Source of the DNA: Paraburkholderia azotifigens
GTDB taxonomy: Bacteria; Pseudomonadota; Gammaproteobacteria; Burkholderiales; Burkholderiaceae
Assembly: GCF_007995085.1 (NCBI RefSeq)
Contig: NZ_VOQS01000003.1
Location: 992,001-1,056,000, forward strand
DNA: 64,000 nucleotides
Direction: 5' to 3'
In this document: positions 9,826-18,541 of the stretch, in pieces
Layout of the letters: each line of letters opens with the position of its first letter
How positions within the stretch are numbered: the first letter of the stretch is position 1
Made by a program: the position numbers and the translations under genes
Notes under the pieces: generated by a model
What the model was told of the DNA's origin: nothing
Databases searched by the model: none
What the model saw: the letters and a program-made list of their open reading frames with translations, nothing else

Positions 9826-10074
9826 TCAGTTGCGCGCCAGCATCTCTATCGGACGGCCACGTCCCGAGACGAGACATCCCGACCTGAACGCTTCGCCCTG
9901 ACTGCTCGCGGCAGCGTCTCCAAACCCCCGGCCTAACGCATCCAGCTTCACCTGTTCCGCGCCCTGCGCGCATGCAAACGTGCTGGCTTCTTTCGCCTGC
10001 GCATGCAGCAATGCGCGATCGGCGACCAGATACGCCAAAACAGCGATAACGGCGATGTGAAAAATTTTTCTCAT
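9826..10074 (-). CDS. small exported protein of unknown function
   Basis: Predicted protein of 82 residues beginning MRKIFHIAVIAVLAYLVADRALLHAQA, which reads as an uncleaved or cleavable N-terminal signal. It continues into a short hydrophilic part with two cysteines (FACAQ and SGCLV) that could form a disulfide. AGGAG lies ten bases before the ATG. I recognise no family. It is convergent with cyoABCD and shares the hairpin at 9764-9801 as a likely 3' end. Confidence 0.6.
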   Translation of the reverse strand: MRKIFHIAVIAVLAYLVADRALLHAQAKEASTFACAQGAEQVKLDALGRGFGDAAASSQGEAFRSGCLVSGRGRPIEMLARN

Positions 10075-10472
10075 ATGGGTTCGTCTCCTCGCGACTTAAG
10101 CGTATCGCGAACAACTATGGCGCAAATCCAGGGCAACCCCGGTGGGCAAATAGTCGCGCCAGACCCACGGAAACGTTTCAATGCCGCTTTTTTGTGCAGC
10201 GCAAATTGCTTGCTCAGGCCCGCCAGTCAATGTCAATAGCGACTTTCGCAATAAATAAAAATCGCCCTTGTGGCAGCGCAACATTATAATTTTGAGTTAT
10301 CCTCGTTAACCCTGACCGTCTCATGCGTTTTGGTTACCCGCGTGCGCAAGACTGCGCATCGTCCCGCTCCGCTCAGGGGCCGGCCGTCGAAATGTCCATG
10401 TAAGGTTTTTGATCCTTCGCCTTGAGGGCGAAGGCCTGCTATTCGCGTCTCGGCGTTTCATCGAAAGAGCAA
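10075..10472. other. intergenic region between divergent genes
   Basis: About 400 bases without a convincing gene, lying between the small exported protein (minus) and the NuoM-like gene (plus). It is less GC-rich than its surroundings around 10240-10310 and contains a TATAAT at 10285-10290 that could be a -10 element for the NuoM-like gene, without an obvious -35 at the right distance. Nothing else is evident. Confidence 0.5.
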
Positions 10473-12008
10473 ATGCACCTCCCATCAGTCCTCGACCTCC
10501 TGATCTGGGTCCCCATCGTCGCCGGTATCGTCGTGCTGCTCGGCGGCTCCGACAATGCGCGCAGCCGCACACGCTGGCTCGCGCTGGCTGGCGCAGCCGT
10601 CAGCATCCTGCCCGTCATTCCGCTAGTGACGGGTTTCGACTCCACGCTGTCCACCATGCAGTTCGAGCAGCAGCTCGCCTGGCTGCCCGAATTCGGCATC
10701 TCGTACCACCTCGGCGTCGACGGCATTTCGCTGTGGTTCACCGTGCTGACGTCCGTGACGACCCTGATCATCGTGATTGCGTCGTGGGAATCGATCTCGA
10801 CGCGCGTCGCGCAGTACTACGGCGCGTTCCTGCTGCTGTCGGGCTGCATGCAAGGCGTGTTCACGTCGCTCGACGGCATGCTGTTCTTCGTGTTCTTCGA
10901 AGCGTCGCTGATTCCGCTATACCTGCTGATCGGCACGTGGGGCGAAAAGCGCCGCGTCTATGCAGCCGTGCGCTTTTTCTTCTTTTCGCTGGTCGGCTCG
11001 CTGGCGATGCTGGCCGCGCTGATCTACCTGTGGGCGCACGCGCACACGTTCGACATCGCCACGTGGCGCACGCTCAAGCTCGATTTCACGCCGCAGCTGC
11101 TGGTGTTCCTCGGCTTGCTGGCCGCGTTCTCGGTGAAGGTGCCGATGTGGCCCGTGCATACGTGGCTGCCCGATGTCCACTCGGACGGCCCGACGGGCGC
11201 CGCCGTGCTGCTCGGCATGCTGAAGATGGGCGGCTACGGCCTGCTGCGCTTCGCGCTGCCCATCGTCCCGGACGCCTGCCACTTCTTCGCGCCGGCCATG
11301 ATCGCGCTGTCGCTCGTCGCGGTGATCTACGGCAGCCTGCTCGCGCTCGCGCAAACCGACATGCGCAAGCTGCTCGCGTACTCCGCCGTCGCGCACATGG
11401 GTCTCGTCACGCTCGGCCTGTTCACGTTCGACCGGATGGGCACGGAAGGTGCCGTCGTGCAGATGCTGTCGTACGGCATCGTGTCGGGCGCAATGCTGCT
11501 GTGCACGGGCATGCTGTTCGACCGCACGAAGAACGGCTCGATCGACGCCTACGGCGGTGTCGCCAACTCGATGCCCAAGCTCGCTACGTTCGCGATGCTG
11601 TTCTCGATGGCCAACGTCGGCCTGCCGGGAACGTCGGGCTTCGTCGGCGAGTTCCTCGTGCTGATGGGCGCGATCCGATTCAACTTCTGGGTCGGCGCGA
11701 CGGCTGCGCTGACGCTGATCCTGAGCGCCGCGTACACACTGTGGATGTACAAGCGCGTGATGTTCGGCGCGATCAAGAACACGCGCGTGTCGAGCCTGCG
11801 CGATCTGGGCCGCCGCGAGTTGGTGCTGCTCGGCGCGATGGCCGTGCTGGTGCTCGCCATCGGCGTGCGTCCGAAGACCTTCACCGACGCGATCGGCCCG
11901 TCTGCCGAGAACCTCGTCGCCCAGGCGCAGGGTTCCGCGCTGCCAACGGATACGGGCGTCGCTTCGAACAACCGCGCAGCGCCGACGTCGTCTCGACTGC
12001 CGGGCTGA
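10473..12008 (+). CDS. NuoM/MrpD-like proton-translocating subunit (stand-alone)
   Basis: Polytopic membrane protein of 511 residues from the antiporter-like subunit family of complex I (NuoM/ND4). Diagnostic segments are YHLGVDGISLWFTVLTS, LFFVFFEASLIPLYLLIG (with the membrane glutamate), VKVPMWPVHTWLPDVHSDGPTGAAV (with the lysine) and DMRKLLAYSAVAHMG. The start at ATG 10473 begins MHLPSVLDLLIWVPIV; a TTG at 10422 is an alternative. No other nuo, mrp or dabA gene is in the window, so this is an orphan subunit rather than part of respiratory complex I. A strong terminator follows 26 bases after the stop. Confidence 0.9.
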   Translation: MHLPSVLDLLIWVPIVAGIVVLLGGSDNARSRTRWLALAGAAVSILPVIPLVTGFDSTLSTMQFEQQLAWLPEFGISYHLGVDGISLWFTVLTSVTTLIIVIASWESISTRVAQYYGAFLLLSGCMQGVFTSLDGMLFFVFFEASLIPLYLLIGTWGEKRRVYAAVRFFFFSLVGSLAMLAALIYLWAHAHTFDIATWRTLKLDFTPQLLVFLGLLAAFSVKVPMWPVHTWLPDVHSDGPTGAAVLLGMLKMGGYGLLRFALPIVPDACHFFAPAMIALSLVAVIYGSLLALAQTDMRKLLAYSAVAHMGLVTLGLFTFDRMGTEGAVVQMLSYGIVSGAMLLCTGMLFDRTKNGSIDAYGGVANSMPKLATFAMLFSMANVGLPGTSGFVGEFLVLMGAIRFNFWVGATAALTLILSAAYTLWMYKRVMFGAIKNTRVSSLRDLGRRELVLLGAMAVLVLAIGVRPKTFTDAIGPSAENLVAQAQGSALPTDTGVASNNRAAPTSSRLPG

Positions 12009-12034
12009 TCGGCTGCTTCATCTGATTGCATTCG

Positions 12035-12061
12035 ACGGGCGTCCTCTGGACGCCCGTTTTT
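12035..12061 (+). terminator. intrinsic terminator of the NuoM-like gene
   Basis: A perfect 10-bp stem (ACGGGCGTCC / GGACGCCCGT) with a three-base loop is followed directly by a T-run. This is a textbook Rho-independent terminator 26 bases downstream of the NuoM-like stop codon. Confidence 0.93.
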
Positions 12062-12213
12062 CATTGCGCCGACCGACCGTCAGTAGCGTCGAAGCGACGG
12101 CTTCCGCATCGGACAAGGGCAGCGGCCACTCGTCGGCGGCGCCATCGCAGACGATCGTCGCGGTCGGTCTGCGTCACCGGTTCCAAGCCTGAACTGACGT
12201 CAACAGAAACGAC

Positions 12214-12246
12214 AAACGGCCTCGCTACGTGTTGCGAGGCCGTTTT
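12214..12246. terminator. bidirectional intrinsic terminator
   Basis: A perfect 12-bp inverted repeat (AAACGGCCTCGC / GCGAGGCCGTTT) around an eight-base loop has A's on the left flank and T's on the right, so it can terminate in both directions. It sits 25 bases beyond the stop of the minus-strand deacetylase operon, whose 3' end it probably forms. Confidence 0.88.
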
Positions 12247-12270
12247 CATTTCATGCCTTGTTTCAGGTAC

Positions 12271-13299
12271 TCAAACGCTGCGTTTTCGCATGAAGCCGCC
12301 AAAGAACGCGCGCGCATTCGCTTCGAGACTCTCGAGGTGGTAGCCCCCTTCCTGCACGATCACGGACGGCAGGCGCAACGCACCGATCGCTTCGCCGAGC
12401 CGCCCGAAACCTTCCGTCGTCACCGCGACCTGCGATTGCGGATCATCCTTGTAAATGTCGAAGCCCAGCGCCAGCACCAGCGCATCGGGTTCGAAACGCT
12501 TCAGCACGCGCAGCGCGTCGTCGAGCCTGTCGAAGAAGACGGATTCCGAAGAACCGTGCGGCATCGGCAGATTGACGTTGAAGCCATCGCCCGTACCCGC
12601 GCCACGCTCCTCTTCATAACCCGCGACGACGGGATAGAAGTTGGTCGGGTCGCCGTGAATGGAGACGTACAGCACGTCGTCGCGGCCGTAGAAAATCTCC
12701 TGCACGCCCTGGCCGTGGTGCATGTCGGTGTCGAGAATCGCGACGCGCTTGAAGCGGCTGCGCAACGACTGTGCCGCGACGGCCGCATTGTTCAGATAGC
12801 AGAAGCCGCCCGCCGCATCGGCGCGCGCATGATGACCCGGCGGCCTGCACAGCGCGTACGTTTCGCGCGCGCCGTCGTTGACGGCCGACGCCGCCGCCAG
12901 CGCGCTCTGCGCCGACCAGTACGCGGAACGCCAGGTATTCGTGCCGACGGGGCAACTGCCGTCGGCGAGATAGCGCGCCGCCTTCGCAAGCACGCCGCGC
13001 AACGGATTCGGATCGCGCACGAAAATGTTCGACATCACTTCGTCGCCCCAGTCGTCGGGCATCTGCTTCCATTCGCCGTGCGCTTCTTCGAGAAAACGCA
13101 GATAGTTCATGTCGTGCACGGCGGCGATGGCGGCCGTGCCGTGATCGGCGGGTTCGACGACCTCGAAGTCCAGCGACTTCGCAGCGGCCACGAGCCGCGC
13201 TGCGCGCTCGGGCACTTCCTGCGGTTCACGCATCTGACCGCGCGACAGGTAGGTGCGCGGATGATGCAGCAACTGTTCGGGATGAAAGAAAGTTTTCAT
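12271..13299 (-). CDS. histone-deacetylase-superfamily enzyme, acetylpolyamine amidohydrolase-like
   Basis: Zinc amidohydrolase of 342 residues that removes acetyl or related acyl groups from amines. It has the class II HDAC/APAH layout: CRPPGHHARAD (general-base His157/His158), GGFCYLNNAA, the zinc-site motif ILDTDMHHGQGVQEIFY (Asp192, His194), GFDIYKDDPQ, and the catalytic-tyrosine loop EGGYH. The length equals that of bacterial acetylpolyamine amidohydrolases. The ATG at 13299 has AAGGAG upstream; the open frame to 13494 is an artefact running into the M20 gene. It is the last gene of a three-gene operon, 16 bases after the amidase. The natural substrate is not visible. Confidence 0.9.
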   Translation of the reverse strand: MKTFFHPEQLLHHPRTYLSRGQMREPQEVPERAARLVAAAKSLDFEVVEPADHGTAAIAAVHDMNYLRFLEEAHGEWKQMPDDWGDEVMSNIFVRDPNPLRGVLAKAARYLADGSCPVGTNTWRSAYWSAQSALAAASAVNDGARETYALCRPPGHHARADAAGGFCYLNNAAVAAQSLRSRFKRVAILDTDMHHGQGVQEIFYGRDDVLYVSIHGDPTNFYPVVAGYEEERGAGTGDGFNVNLPMPHGSSESVFFDRLDDALRVLKRFEPDALVLALGFDIYKDDPQSQVAVTTEGFGRLGEAIGALRLPSVIVQEGGYHLESLEANARAFFGGFMRKRSV

Positions 13300-13315
13300 A
13301 CGCAAAGAGACTCCT

Positions 13316-14572
13316 TTATTGCGCCTGCGCCATGGCGGCGACACGAGCGCGCGCAACGACCGCATTGAGCAGCACATTCGCGCCGCGCGTGACGTCTTCG
13401 GGCAACGCGTCTTCGGCTTCGTTGTGCGACAGACCATCGACACACGGAATGAACACCATCGCCGTCGGGCAATAGCGCGCCAGATGAATCGCATCGTGGC
13501 CCGCGCCGCTGACGATGCGCTCGTTCGAATAGCCGAGCGCTTCGACGCTCTGCGCGACGAGCGCGACGCAATCCGTATCGAACGGTGTCGCCGGGCTGCG
13601 CCAGTATGTTTCGACGGAGAGCGTCACCCCGCGTGCTTCGGCGACACGCGCGAACGCCTCGCGCAGATCGCGCTCCATCGCATCGACCTGGCTGTCTTCG
13701 TGATGGCGCAGATCGACGGTGAACTTCACTTCGCCCGCAATCGTGTTGCGCGACGCGTTCGCGATGCCGATCTGCCCGATCGTCACGAGCCCGCGCGGCG
13801 CATGACGTTGCACGATCCGTTCGAGTTCCAGCGCCATCTGCGCGCTCGCGAAGTACGCGTCCTTGCGATACGGCATCGGCGTCGTGCCCGCATGCGCGGC
13901 CATGCCCGTCACCGTGACGTCGAGCCAGCGGATCGCCTGGCCGCCCGTGACGACGCCGATCGTCGTGCCGTTCGCTTCGAGCACGGGCCCTTGCTCGATG
14001 TGCGCTTCGAAATACGAATCGACGGGCTGCCCGTTGACAGCACGCGTGCCGCGATAGCCGCTGTGCGTCAATGCATCGGCCAGCGTGATGCCGTCGGCGT
14101 CCTGCTTGACCAGCGCGTCGTCCAGCGAGGTGATGCCCGTGAACACCGCCGAGCCGAGCATCGCGGGCGTGAAGCGCGCGCCTTCTTCGTTGGTCCACGA
14201 GACGATGTCGATCGGCTTCTCCGTCGCGACGTTCGCGTCGTTCAGCGCGCGCACCAGTTCGAGCGCGGCGAGCACGCCATACACGCCGTCGAAACGGCCG
14301 CCTTCGGGCTGCGTGTCGAGATGGCTGCCGATCAGCACAGGCGCCGCGTCCTTCTGCGCGCCCGCACGGCGCGCAAACAGATTGCCGATTTCGTCGACGC
14401 TCACCGTCATGCCCGCGTCGCGGCACCACTTCGCGAACAGATCGCGGCCGCGCACGTCTTCCTGCGTCAGCGCGAGACGCCGCACACCGCCCTTCGGCGT
14501 CGCGCCGATCTGCGCCATGTCCATCAGGCTTTGCCACAGGCGCGCGCCGTCGATTTGCAACAGGTCTTTCAT
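13316..14572 (-). CDS. M20-family amidase: N-carbamoyl-L-amino acid hydrolase / allantoate amidohydrolase type
   Basis: Binuclear-metal amidohydrolase of 418 residues in the hydantoinase/carbamoylase family. Metal-site motifs are LIGSHLDTQPEGGRFDGVYG (His, Asp), WTNEEGARFTPAMLGS (catalytic Glu pair) and SGAGHDAIHLAR near the C-terminus; a dimerisation domain with MAAHAGTTPMPYRKDAY lies between. Such enzymes hydrolyse N-carbamoyl amino acids, ureidoglycolate or allantoate. It lies between an MFS transporter (48 bases upstream) and an APAH-like deacetylase, so it probably acts on a compound brought in by that transporter. The exact substrate cannot be deduced. Confidence 0.92.
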   Translation of the reverse strand: MKDLLQIDGARLWQSLMDMAQIGATPKGGVRRLALTQEDVRGRDLFAKWCRDAGMTVSVDEIGNLFARRAGAQKDAAPVLIGSHLDTQPEGGRFDGVYGVLAALELVRALNDANVATEKPIDIVSWTNEEGARFTPAMLGSAVFTGITSLDDALVKQDADGITLADALTHSGYRGTRAVNGQPVDSYFEAHIEQGPVLEANGTTIGVVTGGQAIRWLDVTVTGMAAHAGTTPMPYRKDAYFASAQMALELERIVQRHAPRGLVTIGQIGIANASRNTIAGEVKFTVDLRHHEDSQVDAMERDLREAFARVAEARGVTLSVETYWRSPATPFDTDCVALVAQSVEALGYSNERIVSGAGHDAIHLARYCPTAMVFIPCVDGLSHNEAEDALPEDVTRGANVLLNAVVARARVAAMAQAQ

Positions 14573-14620
14573 GAGTCTTCCGGGTCGTTCAGTTCAACTT
14601 GGGTTCAACGTGCGTTCCGT

Positions 14621-15928
14621 TCAATGCGCGCCGACGGCTTCCGCCTGCTCGGCGTGAGACGCGCGACGCGCATCGAGCGCAACGATGCACAGCAGCGAAA
14701 TAGCCGCGAGGCACGTGTAGAACACGGCGAGCGGCCACCATTGGCCCGTATATCGATGCGCGAGCCACGTGCCGACGAGCGGCGTCAGACCGCCCGCCAC
14801 CGCGCCGCACACCTGATAGGCGAGTGAAATGCCCGAGTAGCGCACGTGCGTCGGAAAGATGCCGCTGACGAAACCCGCGATCACCGAATAAAAGCTCGCC
14901 ATGCAGACGACGGCGATCGCGATGCCGATCACCATCGGCACGGCCGAGCCGCTTTGCACGAGCACGAACATCGGATACGGGGAAATCATCGCGAGCAACG
15001 CGGCGATCTTCAGAAAGCGCGCGCCGCCGATGCGCTCGGCGAGCCATGCGGCGAGCGGCTGCGATACGAACTGGATGATCGCCACCGCAAACAGGCAGTC
15101 GAGAATCAGCGAGCGCGTCACGCCCACGTATTGCGTCGTGTACGCGATCATGAACGTGTTCGTGAAGTACACACCGGCGATGCCGATCGTGTTCGCGCCG
15201 ATGCACAGCAGCACGAGTCCCCATGCCGAACGCAACACCTCGGCGACGGGCAGCTTCGCCGTGCGGTTCGACTCCTTCACGCGCGCGAATTCCGGCGATT
15301 CGTTCACACCGAGCCGGATCACGATGCCGACGATCAGCAGCACGGCGCTCGCGAGAAACGGCAGACGCCAGCCCCACGACATGAAGTCCGCCTTGTCCAT
15401 CGACGTGACCGCGCGAAACGCGATCAGCGACAGAATGAGCCCCGCCGGGCTGCCGAGCTGCGCGAACGATGCGAAGAACGTGCGGCGCCCCTTCGGCGCA
15501 TGTTCGCCCGCCATCAGCACGGCGCCGCCCCATTCGCCGCCCACGGCGATACCTTGCACCACGCGCAGCAGCACGAGCAGCACGGGTGCGAGCGCACCCA
15601 CTTTCGAATAGTCGGGCAACAGGCCGACGCACACGGTCGCGACGCCCATCATCATCAGCGTCGTCATCAACGCTTTCTTGCGACCGATGCGGTCGCCGAG
15701 ATGGCCGAACACGATGCCGCCCAGCGGCCGTGCAAAGAAGCCCACGGCGAAGGTCGCGAACGAGGCCATCGTGCTGATGAAACGGTCGCTCGACGGAAAG
15801 TACAGCTCGCCGAACACGAGCGCTGCCGCCGTCGCGTAGATATAGAAGTCGTACCACTCGATCATCGTGCCGATGAACGCGGCCGTCGCGGCGCGTCCCG
15901 GCTGACGGGTACTAATGGCTTGAGTCAT
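14621..15928 (-). CDS. MFS transporter, metabolite:H+ symporter type
   Basis: Twelve-helix major facilitator of 435 residues. The family signature is clear: AFIGTMIEWYDFYIYATAAALVFGELYF in helix 1 and the helix 2-3 loop FGHLGDRIGRKKAL, as in the ShiA/KgtP/ProP metabolite symporter group. The ATG at 15928 has AGGAG eight bases upstream; the longer frame to 16105 runs into the promoter region. It is the first gene of a minus-strand operon with the amidase and deacetylase and is divergent from a LysR gene, which probably controls it. The likely cargo is a small organic acid or amino-acid derivative. Confidence 0.93.
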   Translation of the reverse strand: MTQAISTRQPGRAATAAFIGTMIEWYDFYIYATAAALVFGELYFPSSDRFISTMASFATFAVGFFARPLGGIVFGHLGDRIGRKKALMTTLMMMGVATVCVGLLPDYSKVGALAPVLLVLLRVVQGIAVGGEWGGAVLMAGEHAPKGRRTFFASFAQLGSPAGLILSLIAFRAVTSMDKADFMSWGWRLPFLASAVLLIVGIVIRLGVNESPEFARVKESNRTAKLPVAEVLRSAWGLVLLCIGANTIGIAGVYFTNTFMIAYTTQYVGVTRSLILDCLFAVAIIQFVSQPLAAWLAERIGGARFLKIAALLAMISPYPMFVLVQSGSAVPMVIGIAIAVVCMASFYSVIAGFVSGIFPTHVRYSGISLAYQVCGAVAGGLTPLVGTWLAHRYTGQWWPLAVFYTCLAAISLLCIVALDARRASHAEQAEAVGAH

Positions 15929-16104
15929 GCTGGCTCCTGATACACGTATGACGTGGGTTGAACCCGTCGCCTCGCGCGCGGTGTTGGGATAGGTGTGCCG
16001 CTTGTCGCTCGTGGCTGGAGCGGTCGCGCGCCGTGGCTGACGGAATGCGTCATTTATCGGCGGCCATAAAACATTAGTCAAATTTCGAGTTATTATTCGC
16101 CGCA

Positions 16105-16119
16105 TAAATTCAACTTATA
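16105..16119. promoter_or_regulatory. candidate LysR operator
   Basis: ATAAATTCAACTTAT is a near-perfect palindrome containing a T-N11-A core, the classic LysR-type box. It lies 12 bases before the LysR start in the 203-base region shared with the divergent MFS operon. This placement would allow autoregulation and control of the operon. Confidence 0.45.
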
Positions 16120-16131
16120 GTTTCACTCCAG

Positions 16132-17088
16132 ATGCGCACCGACATCGCCCGCTTTCTGAATGACCGGCTCGACTGGAACCTGTTGCGCACGTATCTCGTG
16201 ATCATGCAGGAGCGCAGTCTGAGCCGCGCTGCCGCGCGCCTGCACGTGACGCAGCCCGCCGTCAGCCAGGCGCTGAGGCGGCTCGAGGAAACGCTGGAGC
16301 GCAAGCTGATCGAGCGGCGCGGCCCGTACTTCGCGCCGACGCAGGCGGGCGAAGAGGTGTACCGCATCGCGAGCGACATCTACGGCAATATCTCGCGGCT
16401 CGAAACCGAGATCGACGACCGCACCGAGGACATCAGCGGCTCGATACGCCTGCTGACCATCAGCCGCATCGAGTCGCCCGTGTACGACGAGTTCCTCGCC
16501 GACTTCCATCGCGCGTATCCGCGTATCGACTTGCAGATCGAAGTGATGCGCTCGTCCGACATCATTTCTTCGCTGCTGCAGAAAACAGCGACAGCAGGGC
16601 TCGGCCTGTGCCGCACGCCGCACGAGAAGCTGGAAATGCGTTGCTTCCTGCGCCAGCGTTATGCGATTTTCTGCGGGCGTCATCACCGGCTGTATGGCAA
16701 GTCGCCCTTGACGATGCAAGACCTGCTCGCGGAAAACTTCGTGTCGTTCACGAGCGACCAGATCGGCGACAGTCTTTCTCCCCTCACCGTGTTTCGCGAC
16801 CAGAAGGGCTTCACGGGGCGCATCGTCGCGTCGTCGCCGAGTCTCGACGAAGTGCGCCGTCTGATCTTCGCAGGCTTCGGCATCGGCTGTCTGCCTGAGC
16901 ACATCGTGCGCGACGACATCGCGCAGCAGCGCCTGTGGCGGCTGCCGCCCGAAGAAGGTCTCGTCGATGTCGACGTGCATCTGCTGTGGCATCGCGAGCG
17001 CAAGATGAATGCGGCCGATCATGCGTTCCTCGACAGCATGGAGCGCTGCATGCGCCGCTATGCGCTCGCCGAGCGGCTCGGCAAATAG
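16132..17088 (+). CDS. LysR-family transcriptional regulator
   Basis: Regulator of 318 residues. The N-terminal winged helix reads WNLLRTYLVIMQERSLSRAAARLHVTQPAVSQALRRLEETL; the remainder is a two-lobed effector-binding domain. It is transcribed divergently from the MFS-amidase-deacetylase operon, and a T-N11-A palindrome lies in the shared promoter region, so it most likely regulates that operon. No strong ribosome-binding site precedes ATG 16132, but the domain boundary supports the start. It ends about 185 bases before the guanidine riboswitch. Confidence 0.92.
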   Translation: MRTDIARFLNDRLDWNLLRTYLVIMQERSLSRAAARLHVTQPAVSQALRRLEETLERKLIERRGPYFAPTQAGEEVYRIASDIYGNISRLETEIDDRTEDISGSIRLLTISRIESPVYDEFLADFHRAYPRIDLQIEVMRSSDIISSLLQKTATAGLGLCRTPHEKLEMRCFLRQRYAIFCGRHHRLYGKSPLTMQDLLAENFVSFTSDQIGDSLSPLTVFRDQKGFTGRIVASSPSLDEVRRLIFAGFGIGCLPEHIVRDDIAQQRLWRLPPEEGLVDVDVHLLWHRERKMNAADHAFLDSMERCMRRYALAERLGK

Positions 17089-17273
17089 CGCAACTCGACG
17101 CACCCGGCTGGTGCGCGCACGCGCACGCATATCGCGGCTGCGCCTCAACGTTGTGCATGAAAGGCGCGTCGACGGCATCGAATCGACGTTGCGACGGCAA
17201 TGGCATGCTTATCGCTTAGGAAGCAGCAGGAGCCGGTGCAGCATCCGGTTTAGCAGTCACAATCTGGCAAATG

Positions 17274-17386
17274 GACGACTAGGGTTCCGGTCCGCATCGA
17301 ATCGACAGAAGCATTCGGTGCGCGACGCTGGTCCGAGAGTTGTCGACCTCGACGAGGTTACACGGCGGGATAAAAGCCCGGGAGAG
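17274..17386 (+). ncRNA. guanidine-I (ykkC) riboswitch
   Basis: The region carries, in order, the invariant blocks of the ykkC/guanidine-I aptamer: ACTAGGGTTCCG near 17278, TGGTCCGAGAG ending at 17339, and ACACGGCGGGATAAAAGCCC followed by GGGAGAG ending at 17386. The variable hairpins fall between them. It ends 57 bases before the ATG of the first gene of the importer/carboxylase operon, the typical location for this class. Guanidine-I riboswitches turn on expression when guanidine binds. There is no terminator between aptamer and gene, so control is probably at translation. Confidence 0.95.
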
Positions 17387-17443
17387 AACGCGATGCGTCG
17401 CGCCGCTCCTGCCGTCGATAACCGTCCCCGCGAGGTCAACCTC

Positions 17444-18511
17444 ATGCGCAAGCTCCGCTTTTTCGCCGCAGCCGCCGTCGCTCTCTCCCTCTGCATTTCC
17501 ACACCTTCATTTGCCCAGGCCCGCAAGGACTTCAAGGTCTGCTGGACCATCTACGCCGGCTGGATGCCGTGGGGCTATGCGAAGACCCAGGGCATCATGT
17601 CCAGATGGGCGAAGAAGTACGGCATCAACGTCGATGTCGTGCAGCTGAACGACTACATCGAATCGATCAACCAGTACACGGCGGGCAAGTTCGATGGCTG
17701 CGCGATGACCAACATGGACGCGCTCACCATTCCGGCGACGGGCGGCGTGGACAGCACGGCACTGATCGTCAGCGACTATTCGAACGGCAACGACGGCGTG
17801 CTGATCAAGGGCAGCGGCAAGAAGATCGCCGATCTGAAGGGTCAGCCCGTCAATCTCGTCGAACTCTCCGTCTCGCACTATCTGCTTGCGCGCGCACTCG
17901 AATCGGCAGGCATGAGCGAGCGCGACATCAAGACCGTCAATACGTCCGACGCCGATATCTCCGGCGCCTTCGCCACGCCGACCGTGCACAACGCCGTCAC
18001 GTGGAATCCGATGCTCGCCGATCTGAAGGCGAAACCGAACGTCACCGAAGTGTTCGATTCGAGCCGCATTCCGGGCGAGATCATGGACATGATGGTCGTC
18101 AACACCAAAACCCTGCACGACAACCCCGCGCTCGGCAAGGCGCTGACGGGCGCATGGTTCGAGATCATGCAGCTGATGCACGGCACGTCGCCGGAAACGC
18201 AAGCGGCCTTGACCTCGATGGCGAAGGCGTCGGGCACCGACCTCGCCGGCTTCAAATCGCAACTGTCGACCACCGCGCTCTTCTACACGCCGCAGCAGGC
18301 GCTCGACTTCGCGACCAGCCCGAACATGCCGAAGATCATGACGCGCGTCGCGCAGTTCTCGTTCGATCACGGCCTGCTCGGCAAAGGCGCGCCGAACGCG
18401 GGCGCCGTCGGCATGGCGTTCGACAACGACGTGACCGTCGGCAGCAAGAGCAACCTGAAGCTGCGTTTCGACCCGACGTACGTGCGCCTCGCCGCGCAAG
18501 GCAAGCTGTAA
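17444..18511 (+). CDS. ABC transporter substrate-binding protein (probable guanidine importer)
   Basis: Periplasmic binding protein of 355 residues of the TauA/SsuA/NMT1-like fold. It has a cleavable signal peptide ending PSFAQA and a mature part beginning RKDFKVCWTIYAGWMPWGYAKTQG. The ATG at 17444 is chosen for the signal peptide and a GAGG eight bases upstream; the frame is open further back through the riboswitch but is not used. It is the first gene of the operon beneath the guanidine-I riboswitch. Homologues are usually annotated as a putative urea transporter component; the riboswitch argues for guanidine as ligand. Confidence 0.92.
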   Translation: MRKLRFFAAAAVALSLCISTPSFAQARKDFKVCWTIYAGWMPWGYAKTQGIMSRWAKKYGINVDVVQLNDYIESINQYTAGKFDGCAMTNMDALTIPATGGVDSTALIVSDYSNGNDGVLIKGSGKKIADLKGQPVNLVELSVSHYLLARALESAGMSERDIKTVNTSDADISGAFATPTVHNAVTWNPMLADLKAKPNVTEVFDSSRIPGEIMDMMVVNTKTLHDNPALGKALTGAWFEIMQLMHGTSPETQAALTSMAKASGTDLAGFKSQLSTTALFYTPQQALDFATSPNMPKIMTRVAQFSFDHGLLGKGAPNAGAVGMAFDNDVTVGSKSNLKLRFDPTYVRLAAQGKL

Positions 18512-18541
18512 GCGCCGCGTCATTCTGAGCAGGAGAGGCCC

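Noticed and set aside
10409..12025. 538-codon frame overlapping the NuoM-like gene on the same strand
   Set aside because: It is an out-of-frame shadow of a clear membrane protein and its translation is Arg/Ala-rich with no hydrophobic pattern.
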